The notes under the pieces: generated by a model
The model's database searches: none
What the model saw: only the letters and a program-made list of their open reading frames with translations
What the model was told of the DNA's origin: nothing
Position numbers and translations under genes: made by a program
DNA from: Azomonas macrocytogenes
GTDB lineage: Bacteria; Pseudomonadota; Gammaproteobacteria; Pseudomonadales; Pseudomonadaceae
DNA: 64,000 nucleotides
Direction of reading: 5' to 3'
NCBI RefSeq assembly: GCF_014191985.1
Contig: NZ_JACHXI010000020.1
Coordinates: 1-64,000, forward strand
Part shown: positions 1-9,103 of the stretch, in pieces
How the letters are laid out: each line of letters starts with the position of its first letter
Numbering within the stretch: the stretch's first letter is position 1

Positions 1-3000
1 CAGGCACAGCTGGACCAGTTGACCGCGAACATCCCGTCCGCCCAGATCAGCGATATCTACCCGCTCTCGCCGATGCAGCAGGGCATGCTGTTCCATTCTG
101 TCGAAAGCACAGAATCAGGGTTGTATATCAATCAATTGAATGTCTCTGTAGTGGGACTCAATGTAAATCGTTTTCGGTTGGCTTGGCAAGCAGCGGTAGC
201 GCGCCATGATATTTTGCGAACTGGCTTTGTTTGGCAAAGCGATTTTCATGAGCCTCTCCAGTTTGTAATGCGCTCCGTCGAGTTTCCGATTCGCATAATA
301 GATTGGCGTGATCGTGAGATTGGCGAGCAGCAATTGAGAGAATTGGCTTTGGATGAGTGTAAGTTGGGATTCGATTTGACTTCTCCTCCATTACAACGTG
401 TTCTACTGGTCTGTCTAGCTGAAAATCATTATCAGCTGATTTGGACCAGTCATCATATATTAATGGATGGTTGGAGTCGCTCTCAATTAATGGGAGAGGT
501 TTTAGCCCTATATTTCGGAGACTCGGTGCTTTCGACAGACAGGAGTTACCGTGATTATATCGCTTGGTTGAAATGTCAGGATAAAAAGAAGTTAGAGCAC
601 TTTTGGAAAAGTAAGTTGCTCCTGCTTAATGAGCCAACTTGCCTGGCTACTTGTGTAGTTCCCGTTTCTGAGAAAGGCCGAAGTGGTCATGCTGAATACT
701 ATTTGCGTTGTGATAAGGAAAGAACCAGTGCGCTCAAGAGGTTCGCTCTAACCCAGCGAGTTACCGTCAATACCTTGATTCAGGCAACTTGGCTACTGTT
801 GCTACAGAAGTATACTGGCCAATCGATCGTTACTTTTGGTGCTACTGTTGCTGGACGGCCACTTGGTTTGGCTGGAGTTGAAAACCTTCTCGGGCTATTC
901 ATTAATACTTTGCCGATAATTCAGCAAATAGATTCACAGAAGACTGTTGGTGACTGGTTACGTGAACTACAGCAATATAACTTGTATGCTCGAGAATACG
1001 AGCATGCTCCATTGCAAGATATACAGCGTTGGGCTGGACAAAGTGGTCAACCTATTTTCGACAGTATCCTGGTTTTTGAAAATTATCCGCTGGATCAGCG
1101 CCTACAACTTCTTGGCAATGACGAGTTGAATTTTGGTACTACGTTCTCTCATGATGTCACTAACTTTGCTATGGGTCTTGGCGTTAATCTTGACGAGACG
1201 TTGACCATCGAATTCGTTTATTTACGTCAGGCTTTTTCTGATACTGGAGCGGAACGAATTCGGGATTATTTTAATATTCTGCTGGCTACTCTAATTCAAG
1301 ATGCTTTGTGTCCAATTGGAAACCTTGGCATCTTACCTGTTTCCTCGAATTTTCTTCCGCCGCAAAATCTTGACATTCGTCCAGGCGCTCCAGTGAAGTT
1401 TGTTCATGAGGTGATCGCCCGTCAAGCGATGGCCCGTCCTAATGCTCCTGCGTTGATTTGTGGGGAACAATGCCTCAACTATGCAGAATTGGAGCGGCGC
1501 GCTAATCATCTAGCTAACTGCTTGATACAGAAGGGAGTAGGTCCTGAAGTTCGAGTTGGAGTCGCGTTACCCCGCTCAGTCGAACTACCACTAGCTCTTT
1601 TAGCTATTCTCAAGGCAGGAGGTGTGTTTGTTCCACTGGATATTTCTTACCCTGCAGAACGGTTGGCCTACCAGATGGCCGATTCGCAAATGGCCTTGCT
1701 GTTAACCAATAGCCGGATAAACCAACAGTTAGCCATTGTTGATAACTTAATCTGCCTGAATATAGATGATCTTCCGATTTTGGATTCATCGACGATAGTC
1801 ACTCCGGCATATTTACATACAGAAAATTTGGCCTATCTGATCTATACATCCGGTTCTACCGGGTTGCCAAAAGGAGTAGCGGTTGCTCACGGGGCAATAG
1901 CCCAGCATTGTCAAGGTATTATTGACCTATATGAGCTGGGAGAAAATTCTCGTGAGTTCCACTTCATGTCTTTTGCCTTCGATGGTGCTCAGGAGCGCTG
2001 GTTGAGTGTACTGATGTCTGGAGGACGCTTGGTCATCCGCGATGAAGGCCTATGGACTGCGGAACAGACCCTAGAGGTATTACGGAACCATCAAATCAAT
2101 GTCGCCTGCTTTCCGCCTGCATATTTAATGCAACTGGCCGAGGCGGCTGAACTTTTAGCGACGCCTCCAATAGTTCATACCTATTGTTTCGGTGGTGAAG
2201 CGGTATCCGAGGCTAGCTTCGAGCGAGTCAAGAGAACTCTCAAGCCACAGTGGCTGATAAATGGTTATGGTCCGACCGAAACTGTAGTGACTCCGTTGCT
2301 CTGGCGGGCTGCGGCGAGTGAACACTGTGCTGCACCCTATGCACCAATTGGTCATGCTGTTGCTAAGCGTGAGGTATTCATACTTGATAACGATCTAAAT
2401 CTCCTTCCTGTGGGCATAGCTGGAGAGTTATTTATTGGCGGAGAATGTTTGGCGCGTGGTTATCTACTTCGTCCGGCATTAACCGCTGGGTGCTTTGTTC
2501 CCAATCCTTTTACTGTGGACGGCGGTCGACTTTACCGAACTGGCGATATCGTTCGGCAACGGCAAGATGGTTTGATCGATTATCTTGGGCGTCTCGATCA
2601 GCAGGTTAAAATTCGCGGTTTTCGTATTGAATTGGGTGAGATCGAGTCTCACCTACGCACTTTGCCACGTATAAAGGAAGCTGTCGTTACTGTGCATGAA
2701 AATGCTATTGGCAAATATTTGATTGCCTATGTAACGGGTATGTTAGAGCGTGGATCGGAACAAGCTTTGAGTGCTGCATTGCGAATGCAGCTTCCCGATT
2801 ATATGGTTCCGACCAGAATCATCCAGTTAGATAGCCTGCCGCTTACAACAAGCGGAAAGATAGATCGGCGAGCCCTACCTGAGCCAGATTGGACTACCAA
2901 AATTTATCGCGCTCCACGCAATAAGCTAGAAGAGGCATTGGCCGCAATCTGGGCGGAGGTCCTTGGAATATCCCGTATAGGCATTGATGATAATTTCTTC

Positions 3001-3993
3001 GAATTAGGAGGGGATTCGTTACAGGTATTAAAAGTGATATCTAAAGTTCGCACCTGCCCTGAATTGGGGCTAGATCTAAAGTTGCGAGATTTGATGCAGA
3101 AACCCTATATTAGGGAGCTGAGTGGTTTTATGGAGAATACTTCTATACAACACATTCCAGACTCATTGCTGCTATTGAATACGCTAATTGAGGACTCTCC
3201 ACCGTTATTTTGTTTACATGGAGGTTTCGGTACTGTATTTGATTATGAACCTCTCGCTCGACGTCTTAACAGACGGCGTACGGTCTATGGTATCCAGTGT
3301 CGAATGTTATTTGATTCTGCTTGGCAAGATATATCGCTCGAACAAATGGCTAAAGACTATGCTCAGCGTATTCGGCAAATTCAGGTTGAAGGACCCTATT
3401 ATCTACTTGGCTGGTCCTTGGGTGGAACTCTTGCGTTGTTAGTAGCCTATGAATTGGAATCTCAAGGCGAACAGGTAGTCTTTGCCGGGTTGGTAGATAG
3501 CTTTATTGTTGGAGGCTCTGCGCCTAGTGACTGGCGGGATGATCTGTCCTACTATCTTGCTTTTGTACTGAAGCTTCCCTTGGAAGAAGTAAGCTCATTG
3601 CTTTCTGGCTTGGAGATGCAAAGTTATGACAACAAGGTCGTTAAACGAATCATTGAGGCTGCGCTGGCTTTACCAAATTTTATTGCGAATGATGCGTCGG
3701 CTGTGCTTAGCACTGTAGAGTTGACGCATATTTTTACGGTTGGTAATCATCTCAAACAGCTGGCTTTCGAAGCAAAAGCTCCAGCTATACCTCAAGTAGC
3801 GATACATTGCTGGTGGAACCCTGAAGTTACTAAAGAAAATAATATTTCTTCAGTGCAGATTCCGTATCGAGTTATGGATCATACAGTGCAAGGCGGACAT
3901 TTTGAATTGATGTACAAAAACAGCTTACTTGATGAGCTTGTAGATTTATTGGACCCTGTTTCGATGTCTGCAATTACTGTTTGTCTGGAATAA
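1..3993 (+). CDS. Pyoverdine-type NRPS, terminal module C-A-PCP-TE (5' truncated by window)
   Basis: This is the last module and release domain of a nonribosomal peptide synthetase. The frame is open from base 1, so the protein extends upstream of the window; an internal TTG at 19 is not the real start. Numbering from that TTG, a condensation domain spans about residues 8-440 (HHILMDG at ~145). An adenylation domain spans ~460-950 (YTSGSTGLPKG at ~610, YGPTE, YRTGD). A carrier domain has its LGGDSL serine at ~1000. A type I thioesterase spans ~1070-1320, with GWSLGG nucleophile elbow and a late GGHFELM histidine. Aligning by eye to GrsA numbering, the specificity residues read D-G-E-C-C-G-G-V-T-K. 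From memory this resembles codes for ornithine-derived residues, which fits a pyoverdine ending in hydroxyornithine. The neighbouring acetyltransferase, receptor and pvdMNOP genes support pyoverdine. The coding sequence is AT-rich compared with genes beyond 8 kb. Confidence 0.93.
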   Translation, partial: QAQLDQLTANIPSAQISDIYPLSPMQQGMLFHSVESTESGLYINQLNVSVVGLNVNRFRLAWQAAVARHDILRTGFVWQSDFHEPLQFVMRSVEFPIRIIDWRDREIGEQQLRELALDECKLGFDLTSPPLQRVLLVCLAENHYQLIWTSHHILMDGWSRSQLMGEVLALYFGDSVLSTDRSYRDYIAWLKCQDKKKLEHFWKSKLLLLNEPTCLATCVVPVSEKGRSGHAEYYLRCDKERTSALKRFALTQRVTVNTLIQATWLLLLQKYTGQSIVTFGATVAGRPLGLAGVENLLGLFINTLPIIQQIDSQKTVGDWLRELQQYNLYAREYEHAPLQDIQRWAGQSGQPIFDSILVFENYPLDQRLQLLGNDELNFGTTFSHDVTNFAMGLGVNLDETLTIEFVYLRQAFSDTGAERIRDYFNILLATLIQDALCPIGNLGILPVSSNFLPPQNLDIRPGAPVKFVHEVIARQAMARPNAPALICGEQCLNYAELERRANHLANCLIQKGVGPEVRVGVALPRSVELPLALLAILKAGGVFVPLDISYPAERLAYQMADSQMALLLTNSRINQQLAIVDNLICLNIDDLPILDSSTIVTPAYLHTENLAYLIYTSGSTGLPKGVAVAHGAIAQHCQGIIDLYELGENSREFHFMSFAFDGAQERWLSVLMSGGRLVIRDEGLWTAEQTLEVLRNHQINVACFPPAYLMQLAEAAELLATPPIVHTYCFGGEAVSEASFERVKRTLKPQWLINGYGPTETVVTPLLWRAAASEHCAAPYAPIGHAVAKREVFILDNDLNLLPVGIAGELFIGGECLARGYLLRPALTAGCFVPNPFTVDGGRLYRTGDIVRQRQDGLIDYLGRLDQQVKIRGFRIELGEIESHLRTLPRIKEAVVTVHENAIGKYLIAYVTGMLERGSEQALSAALRMQLPDYMVPTRIIQLDSLPLTTSGKIDRRALPEPDWTTKIYRAPRNKLEEALAAIWAEVLGISRIGIDDNFFELGGDSLQVLKVISKVRTCPELGLDLKLRDLMQKPYIRELSGFMENTSIQHIPDSLLLLNTLIEDSPPLFCLHGGFGTVFDYEPLARRLNRRRTVYGIQCRMLFDSAWQDISLEQMAKDYAQRIRQIQVEGPYYLLGWSLGGTLALLVAYELESQGEQVVFAGLVDSFIVGGSAPSDWRDDLSYYLAFVLKLPLEEVSSLLSGLEMQSYDNKVVKRIIEAALALPNFIANDASAVLSTVELTHIFTVGNHLKQLAFEAKAPAIPQVAIHCWWNPEVTKENNISSVQIPYRVMDHTVQGGHFELMYKNSLLDELVDLLDPVSMSAITVCLE

Positions 3994-4006
3994 GTTATCA
4001 AGCGGG

Positions 4007-4050
4007 GACTGAATAGAATCCTTTTTTATTCAGTCTTTAGCTTTTATTTT
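4007..4050 (+). terminator. Rho-independent terminator after the NRPS
   Basis: A 9-bp inverted repeat (GACTGAATA at 4007-4015 pairing with TATTCAGTC at 4027-4035) follows the NRPS stop by 13 bp. It is followed by TTTAGCTTTTATTTTT, a loose T-tract. Position and structure fit transcription termination of the NRPS gene. Confidence 0.75.
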
Positions 4051-4359
4051 TCACAATTCATATAGTAGTCTTACTGTATCAAGGAAACAGAGGCATAATT
4101 AGATAGTTTTCTGGCCCAGTTTATCGTCATAATGAAAGAGCGCTTTAAAAATTATCTGGCTGTGCGAGACACATGGATCATGCCGACCAGTGCAACGGAC
4201 TTCGTGGCTACTATTAAGGATTGGTGCTGACGTTGGAAGGCAAGGCGCCGCTACCGCCGAAACTGTGGGGGGGCGGCGTAGACCACAAGCCAGCCCCGCC
4301 TGCTGCGTCGATCACCCGACCAGGCACACCCCGAATACTTAGGTGAAAGTATTTTGCAA
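4051..4359. other. Intergenic region between convergent NRPS and acetyltransferase, with a GC-rich patch
   Basis: No gene can be supported here. A 32-codon ORF (4132-4230, +) has no recognisable product and no clear ribosome binding site. The segment at about 4225-4335 is strikingly GC-rich, including a run of seven Gs near 4267, against AT-rich flanks. In one plus-strand frame it reads a proline/glycine-rich peptide containing KLWGGGVDHKPAPP up to a TGA at about 4343. This looks more like a leftover of an inserted or decayed coding sequence than a functional gene. No terminal repeats or target duplication were found. Confidence 0.4.
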
Positions 4360-5361
4360 TTAAGCTAGGTTACAATGATCGAAAAAGGATTCACGACTCA
4401 TAAGCATAAGTGCCGCTCGTTTATGGGGGAAGTCAAATTCGCGGCAACAATGAAACCGATTTTTGATCATATAATTGATCATCCGCTCATTATCTGCACG
4501 TGGTTCTGCCACAATTCGTTGAGTTCGTGGGTCATCTAAGAATAAATAATGAGCGAGTCCCGATAACCAACTTGTTACTTTATGTGGTCCGCGGTGGTGA
4601 TCTTCTCCAACCAGCATATGAATACCACGATCATAATCGGATACATCATAGTATGGGGATATACGATCTTCTTTGGCCCAATAAGCTTCAAAGTATGCAA
4701 AAGGCTCGTCGTTAAAGCAGCCTATCAAGGTAAGCGTATGGGGATCATCTTTTAACTTCTGTAAATATTTTCGATGCCGTTCTAAATCACCACTTTCCTG
4801 CCAAAACTTCGAAACTCGTGGTAGGTTCTGCCAGCAATTGAAAAGTGCTAAATCGCTGTTAATATCTAAGGTTCGTATGGATATCCAGGTATTTAAGTGA
4901 TTGTCGAAACGTCGGTATACTTCACCTTTGGGTTTTGAGGGGCGACGTGGATGACGCTTCTCTCCACTCATTTGCATTTGGTGTGGGTAAGGAACAGTTG
5001 GCTTGACTAACCATAGATTCGGCAGTTGCCAAAATTGATCACGATCACAATAATAGGTTTTAGTTTTATCGCAAAAAAATAAAGAATCACAGCTTTCAAG
5101 AGTATCTTGAGATTTCCATATGATTCTTGAGTAGCTTAAATATCGTGTGAATAACCAATAGTTAGCTAGCTGTATCGCTTGATTTCGGTATTTAAAAGTC
5201 CATTTTTGGGGAAAAATAGTCAATGTATTACTGGTTTGTTTTTTGTTAAGCTCTACAAGTGGTGTATTATCGAGACTAAAATTTAACCAGGTATTGGTTT
5301 CGTCAACATTTAAATACTGGCCGTTGGGTAGTGGGAATGTATTTTTTAAATTTGATGTCAT
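4360..5361 (-). CDS. pvdYII: N5-hydroxyornithine acetyltransferase (IucB/PvdYII-like GNAT)
   Basis: A 333-residue acyltransferase of the siderophore family that includes IucB, RhbD/AlcB-type and PvdYII proteins. The length and layout are typical: about 160 N-terminal residues of low conservation, then a GNAT-fold domain (~165-325) beginning around IRTLDINSDLALF. It contains the family segments FAYFEAYWAKEDRI, the DYDRGIHMLVG stretch and a late AEPRADN followed by RFHCCREFDFPHKRA. The expected reaction is transfer of acetyl from acetyl-CoA to the N5-hydroxyl amine of hydroxyornithine, giving a hydroxamate iron ligand used by the NRPS. It is convergent with the NRPS and downstream of the receptor gene on the same strand. 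No PvdS box was found in its own 228-bp upstream gap, so it may be read through from fpvA. It is very AT-rich for this genome. Lysine acyltransferase activity cannot be excluded from sequence alone. Confidence 0.85.
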   Translation of the reverse strand: MTSNLKNTFPLPNGQYLNVDETNTWLNFSLDNTPLVELNKKQTSNTLTIFPQKWTFKYRNQAIQLANYWLFTRYLSYSRIIWKSQDTLESCDSLFFCDKTKTYYCDRDQFWQLPNLWLVKPTVPYPHQMQMSGEKRHPRRPSKPKGEVYRRFDNHLNTWISIRTLDINSDLALFNCWQNLPRVSKFWQESGDLERHRKYLQKLKDDPHTLTLIGCFNDEPFAYFEAYWAKEDRISPYYDVSDYDRGIHMLVGEDHHRGPHKVTSWLSGLAHYLFLDDPRTQRIVAEPRADNERMINYMIKNRFHCCREFDFPHKRAALMLMSRESFFDHCNLA

Positions 5362-5501
5362 GAGTGTCGCCTATAAAATATTTTCATAAGTTTATTAATT
5401 TATTTTAATGGCTTGTGTTTTGGTGGAATTTTAACCTTTGGTTAACATTTTATCGAGTTGCTAAAAATAGAGAAAATATCTATTTTATATTTTGCAATTA
5501 A

Positions 5502-5547
5502 GCAAATCTACTTGCCTTTAAGTTGTGTTGAAAACAGGTAGATTTGC
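5502..5547. repeat. Inverted repeat between receptor and acetyltransferase genes
   Basis: GCAAATCTAC at 5502-5511 is perfectly repeated in inverted orientation at 5538-5547; pairing extends to 13 bp with one mismatch, leaving a loop of about 20 bases. It lies 43-88 bp after the fpvA stop codon on the minus strand. There is no strong T-run behind it, so it may be an attenuating or mRNA-stabilising hairpin rather than a full terminator. Confidence 0.6.
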
Positions 5548-5589
5548 ATTGTTTAAATATATGGGTTTTCTAGGATTTATTAAATGCTC

Positions 5590-8004
5590 CTAAAAATCCC
5601 AGCGTGTAGTGAGCATCATGTTACGGGGTTCTCCGTAAGCTCGAGTGCTATATTGACCAATATTGGTATAATAGTATCGATCAAATAAATTATTGATATT
5701 TAGCGTTGCGGATAACTTATCGGTTACTTGATACTTACCCATTAGATTGAATAACCAGTAGGAACCTTGGCGATTGATCGCTGGGTTGTAATCGTAATCA
5801 TAGACATTTTTATTCCAAGTCTTACCTTGAAAGTTGGCACCTCCGCCAATGGTAAGTTTGTTCAAGCTGCCCGGAAGACGGTATGTCGTATAAAGTTTGA
5901 ATAGATCCTCCGGTTCTTCAGTCGAAAGTTTATTATTATTGTTGTCCTGTCGGATAATCTTATGAGTATAGCCGGCTTGAATGTTCCAACCTGGTATCAA
6001 CTCGCCGGATATTTCGGCTTCAAAACCTTTGGTTTTGGCTTTCATCCCTTTATAAATCCCGGTGTAGGTAGCGTAATTCCAGCCTACTTCAACCGCACGG
6101 TTATCTTCGCGAATCTCGAAATAGGCCAAGCTGGCATTCAGGCGACCGTTGAACCATTCGCCTTTGATACCACCTTCGTAGCTGTTGCCTTTATTAGGGG
6201 AAAGCAGCTGATCGTTTTCATCTCGGCTGTTCGAGGGTAAAAATATCTTCGTATAGCTGGCATAAAGAGAATAGTTGTCGTTAAGGTCATAGACCACACC
6301 GGCAAACGGCGTCACCTCACCCGTAGAGCGTGAGTTGTAATCGCGTGTCATGTGGTAGTTGGTGACCCGTCCACCGAGAATCAGCGCCAGATCATCGGTA
6401 GGCTTGAAACGTACCGTGGCATAGAGGGCTCGTTGATTCGTAAGCTGGTCAAATCGACGAGTCACTGTGCCAGCTTCTGGTTTCTGAATATCGCCACTCC
6501 AGTCATAAAAATCATCTGCTGTGGCTGAAAACGGGTGGTGATTACCTCCTTTCCAATGATTGCGGTAGGCACTGGCACCGATGACCAGTTCGTGCTCACG
6601 TCCAAATAGTTCGAAAGGACCGCTGGCATAGAGCTCCACTGCATGGCTCTTGGTCTTGCCACGGTAGAGACCGCCAGCCAACTGAGCTTCACGGGTTTCG
6701 GCATCTGGTCCGTAAAGCAACGAGCCGAGCTGGGCGTCGTAACCATTAACCTGAAAGGTGTAATAGGCTCGGCTGACCCAGCCATTGTCGAAATGATGAT
6801 CCAATTGAGTGAAGGCTGAGCGGCTGTATTGTTCGTAAGAGCTCCAGTCCGCGCCGGGGTTGTACGAGCGCGATACATGCACCCGCTTGTTGGCACTGTC
6901 ATAGAGGGGAACTCCACCCCAGCTGGAGCCGGTCGGCGTGGTTTTGTTGGAGTCGAACCCCACTGTCCAGAGTGTATTGGGCGACAGGTCCATTTCCAGA
7001 ATGCCGTAATAGGCCTTGTTCAAGCGTTTGTAGTGATCCTGAAACCATTGCTTGTCCTGGATGGAAGCGGCTAGCCGGCCACGAATAGTCCCTGACTCGT
7101 TCAGTGCGTTGCCAATATCGAATTCGGAACGGTAATTGTCCCACGAGCCGACCTCGGCAGTGACATGCCCGGAAAGGTAGGCGGTGGGTTTCTTGCGTAT
7201 CAAATTTAGCGTGGCCCCGGGAGTACCGGCACCGGTCGTCAGGCCACTGGCGCCCTTGATGATTTCGACCCGGTCATAGACGATCATGTCACTCAGGGTA
7301 TTACCGGAGGAGTATTGGGCATTGCGCTGGATGGGGATGCCGTCGTACTGATAGTTGGTGATGGGGAAACCACGTGCGTAATATTCCGAGCGATCACTAT
7401 CGTAGGTAGAGCGAGTAATACCTGGCGTATGATCCATCACCTTGTCCATATTGGTCAGGTTGAAGTCATCCATGTGCTGGCGAGTGATGACGGTGACGGT
7501 CTGAGGGGTTTCGCGTGGGGTGAGCACCAAGCGGGTGGCGGTAGCAATTGTGCCGGGTGTATAGGATTTGGTGTTCTCGGTGATGGTGCCGAGCTGGTTA
7601 TCTACTATCGTCATTGCATCCAAACTCATTGAGCCGGATGCTTCTCGCGAATCTAAAATCGTAATGGTATTACCTTCAAGGTTATAGCTAATTCCCGTGC
7701 CCATTAATAATTGCTCTAAGGCAGTCGTAGGATTTAGAGCACCTTTTATATTGTTGCTACGTTGATTTTTAATTTTTTCTGAATTAAAAAGCACCTGCAT
7801 GCCAGCTTGGGAACCGAACGCTTGAAGGGCGCTAGATAGTGGTTGGGCAGGAATATTGAAATTGACTTCTTGGGCCTGAACTTGTATTGCAAATGGAAAT
7901 ATGAACGCCATTCCAAATGCTGCTGAAACCTTGGACTGGAAAAGTCGATGTACAAGTAAAGCTTTGGCAAAAGGAGGTAATCCATTACTTTCCTGTATTT
8001 TCAT
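5590..8004 (-). CDS. fpvA: TonB-dependent ferripyoverdine receptor with signalling (STN) domain
   Basis: An 804-residue outer-membrane receptor. A signal peptide ends near FAIQVQA/QEV (~45). It is followed by a secretin/TonB short N-terminal signalling domain (~47-120; FNIPAQPLSSALQAFGSQAG), which in FpvA-type receptors contacts an anti-sigma factor. A plug domain (~155-270) and a 22-strand barrel follow, ending in the C-terminal aromatic residue of TTRWDF. The start at 8004 has AGGA in its leader. The STN domain marks it as a transducing receptor rather than a simple transporter, and the neighbouring pvd genes make ferripyoverdine the likely ligand. A PvdS-type box lies about 55 bp upstream. 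Composition is mosaic: the STN-coding 5' end (7620-8004) and the 3' end are much more AT-rich than the middle. No FpvR/FpvI pair is in the window. Confidence 0.93.
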   Translation of the reverse strand: MKIQESNGLPPFAKALLVHRLFQSKVSAAFGMAFIFPFAIQVQAQEVNFNIPAQPLSSALQAFGSQAGMQVLFNSEKIKNQRSNNIKGALNPTTALEQLLMGTGISYNLEGNTITILDSREASGSMSLDAMTIVDNQLGTITENTKSYTPGTIATATRLVLTPRETPQTVTVITRQHMDDFNLTNMDKVMDHTPGITRSTYDSDRSEYYARGFPITNYQYDGIPIQRNAQYSSGNTLSDMIVYDRVEIIKGASGLTTGAGTPGATLNLIRKKPTAYLSGHVTAEVGSWDNYRSEFDIGNALNESGTIRGRLAASIQDKQWFQDHYKRLNKAYYGILEMDLSPNTLWTVGFDSNKTTPTGSSWGGVPLYDSANKRVHVSRSYNPGADWSSYEQYSRSAFTQLDHHFDNGWVSRAYYTFQVNGYDAQLGSLLYGPDAETREAQLAGGLYRGKTKSHAVELYASGPFELFGREHELVIGASAYRNHWKGGNHHPFSATADDFYDWSGDIQKPEAGTVTRRFDQLTNQRALYATVRFKPTDDLALILGGRVTNYHMTRDYNSRSTGEVTPFAGVVYDLNDNYSLYASYTKIFLPSNSRDENDQLLSPNKGNSYEGGIKGEWFNGRLNASLAYFEIREDNRAVEVGWNYATYTGIYKGMKAKTKGFEAEISGELIPGWNIQAGYTHKIIRQDNNNNKLSTEEPEDLFKLYTTYRLPGSLNKLTIGGGANFQGKTWNKNVYDYDYNPAINRQGSYWLFNLMGKYQVTDKLSATLNINNLFDRYYYTNIGQYSTRAYGEPRNMMLTTRWDF

Positions 8005-8058
8005 TCCGCTTGATCCTCATTGAAATAATTTATACAACTCTAGTGCTATAGAAACTAA

Positions 8059-8082
8059 ACGAGTTGCGCCAAGAAAAATTCA
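8059..8082 (-). promoter_or_regulatory. Iron-starvation (PvdS-type sigma) box upstream of fpvA
   Basis: On the minus strand the sequence reads TGAAT, then exactly 16 bases, then CGT (CGT at 8061-8059). The PvdS consensus is TAAAT-N16-CGT, so this is a one-mismatch match at the right spacing, about 55 bp upstream of the start codon. It is consistent with iron-starvation control by a PvdS homologue located outside the window. Confidence 0.7.
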
Positions 8083-8180
8083 AATGATTAATTCGCTCAA
8101 CATGAAAAGAAGATCTGTCATGGTTTCGTTCCGATGGATTTAAGCCTTGGGTTGTTGATAAATCATGCTTGCAAGGGTTT

Positions 8181-9041
8181 TCACAAATCCCGTGTCACAC
8201 GAAAACTCAGCCAATCGCCACGGATGTCTGGCTCGCGATGATTACGATTACCTGAGCGGGAAAATATTGGTGGTTCGATCCAATCGTTACCGCGGATCTG
8301 ATAGAACTCGCACTTTTCTTCCATCCAGGCGCTGCCATCAGTCGGTGCGTTGAGGTAATTGTCATGCCAGCAATCGGCGACCCATTCGTAGACATTGCCA
8401 TGCATGTCGTAAACGCCGAAGTCGTTAGGCGAAAAGCTGCCGACCGGCGCGGTATAGCTGAAGCCATCGGTAGGGCCATAGGTGTTGGCATGCTTGGCGA
8501 TGCTGTACTTGCCCGGTTCATCAAACGGGAAAGGGTAGGGTCCCTGGCTTCCAGCTCTGGCAGCATATTCACGTTCCGCTTCGCTGAGCATGCGGTAGTG
8601 TTTGCCTGTCTGTTTTGAAAGCCAGTCGATGTAAGCTTTTACATCGTAATAATCGATGCAGACCGCCGGCTGGCGTGGAGTTTGCGGATAACGAGGTTTG
8701 CCAGCGATACATTCACGCCCTGGTCGAGTATCACCATTTTTGAGCTTGATACCGGTCGCTTTTGCATAAGCTTCCCATTCGCCAGCGGTAATGTGGAATT
8801 TACTGATGGCAAAAGGTTTGGCGAAGGAAACGGAATGCAGCGGGCCTTCGTCTTCCTGCCTACCTATTTCATCGTCGGGAGTTCCCATAATGAATGAGCC
8901 CGCAGGCAACACGACCATTTCCGGGCAGTTTTTACAATCCTTGAAAGTGCTGCCGGGCTTATGCTGTTCATCTGCTTGGGCAACGCTTATCAATATTGAA
9001 CCGAGCCAAACGATAGCGAAAAAATGAAAAATATGGCGCAT
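8181..9041 (-). CDS. pvdO: PvdO, SUMF1-type pyoverdine maturation protein
   Basis: A 286-residue periplasmic protein of the formylglycine-generating enzyme (FGE-sulfatase, SUMF1) fold. A signal peptide (MRHIFHF to SVAQA) is followed by the domain start MVVLPAGSFIMG, with conserved RMLSEAEREYAARAG, YDMHGNVYEWVADCW and a terminal SFRVTRDL. In fluorescent pseudomonads PvdO oxidises dihydropyoverdine/ferribactin-derived chromophore precursor to pyoverdine after PvdP acts. The start at 9041 is preferred over 9053 because GGA sits about 8 bases upstream and the signal peptide begins there. It is the last gene of the pvdM-pvdN-pvdO unit, 62 bp after pvdN. In P. aeruginosa pvdF and pvdE would lie between this gene and fpvA; here only about 175 bp of non-coding DNA does. 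Confidence 0.9.
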   Translation of the reverse strand: MRHIFHFFAIVWLGSILISVAQADEQHKPGSTFKDCKNCPEMVVLPAGSFIMGTPDDEIGRQEDEGPLHSVSFAKPFAISKFHITAGEWEAYAKATGIKLKNGDTRPGRECIAGKPRYPQTPRQPAVCIDYYDVKAYIDWLSKQTGKHYRMLSEAEREYAARAGSQGPYPFPFDEPGKYSIAKHANTYGPTDGFSYTAPVGSFSPNDFGVYDMHGNVYEWVADCWHDNYLNAPTDGSAWMEEKCEFYQIRGNDWIEPPIFSRSGNRNHREPDIRGDWLSFRVTRDL

Positions 9042-9103
9042 GTGATTTTCCATTATGAAAGTACGTTTCCCGAAGGCACGGTTTATTGAGCCTTCTTGCC
9101 CAA

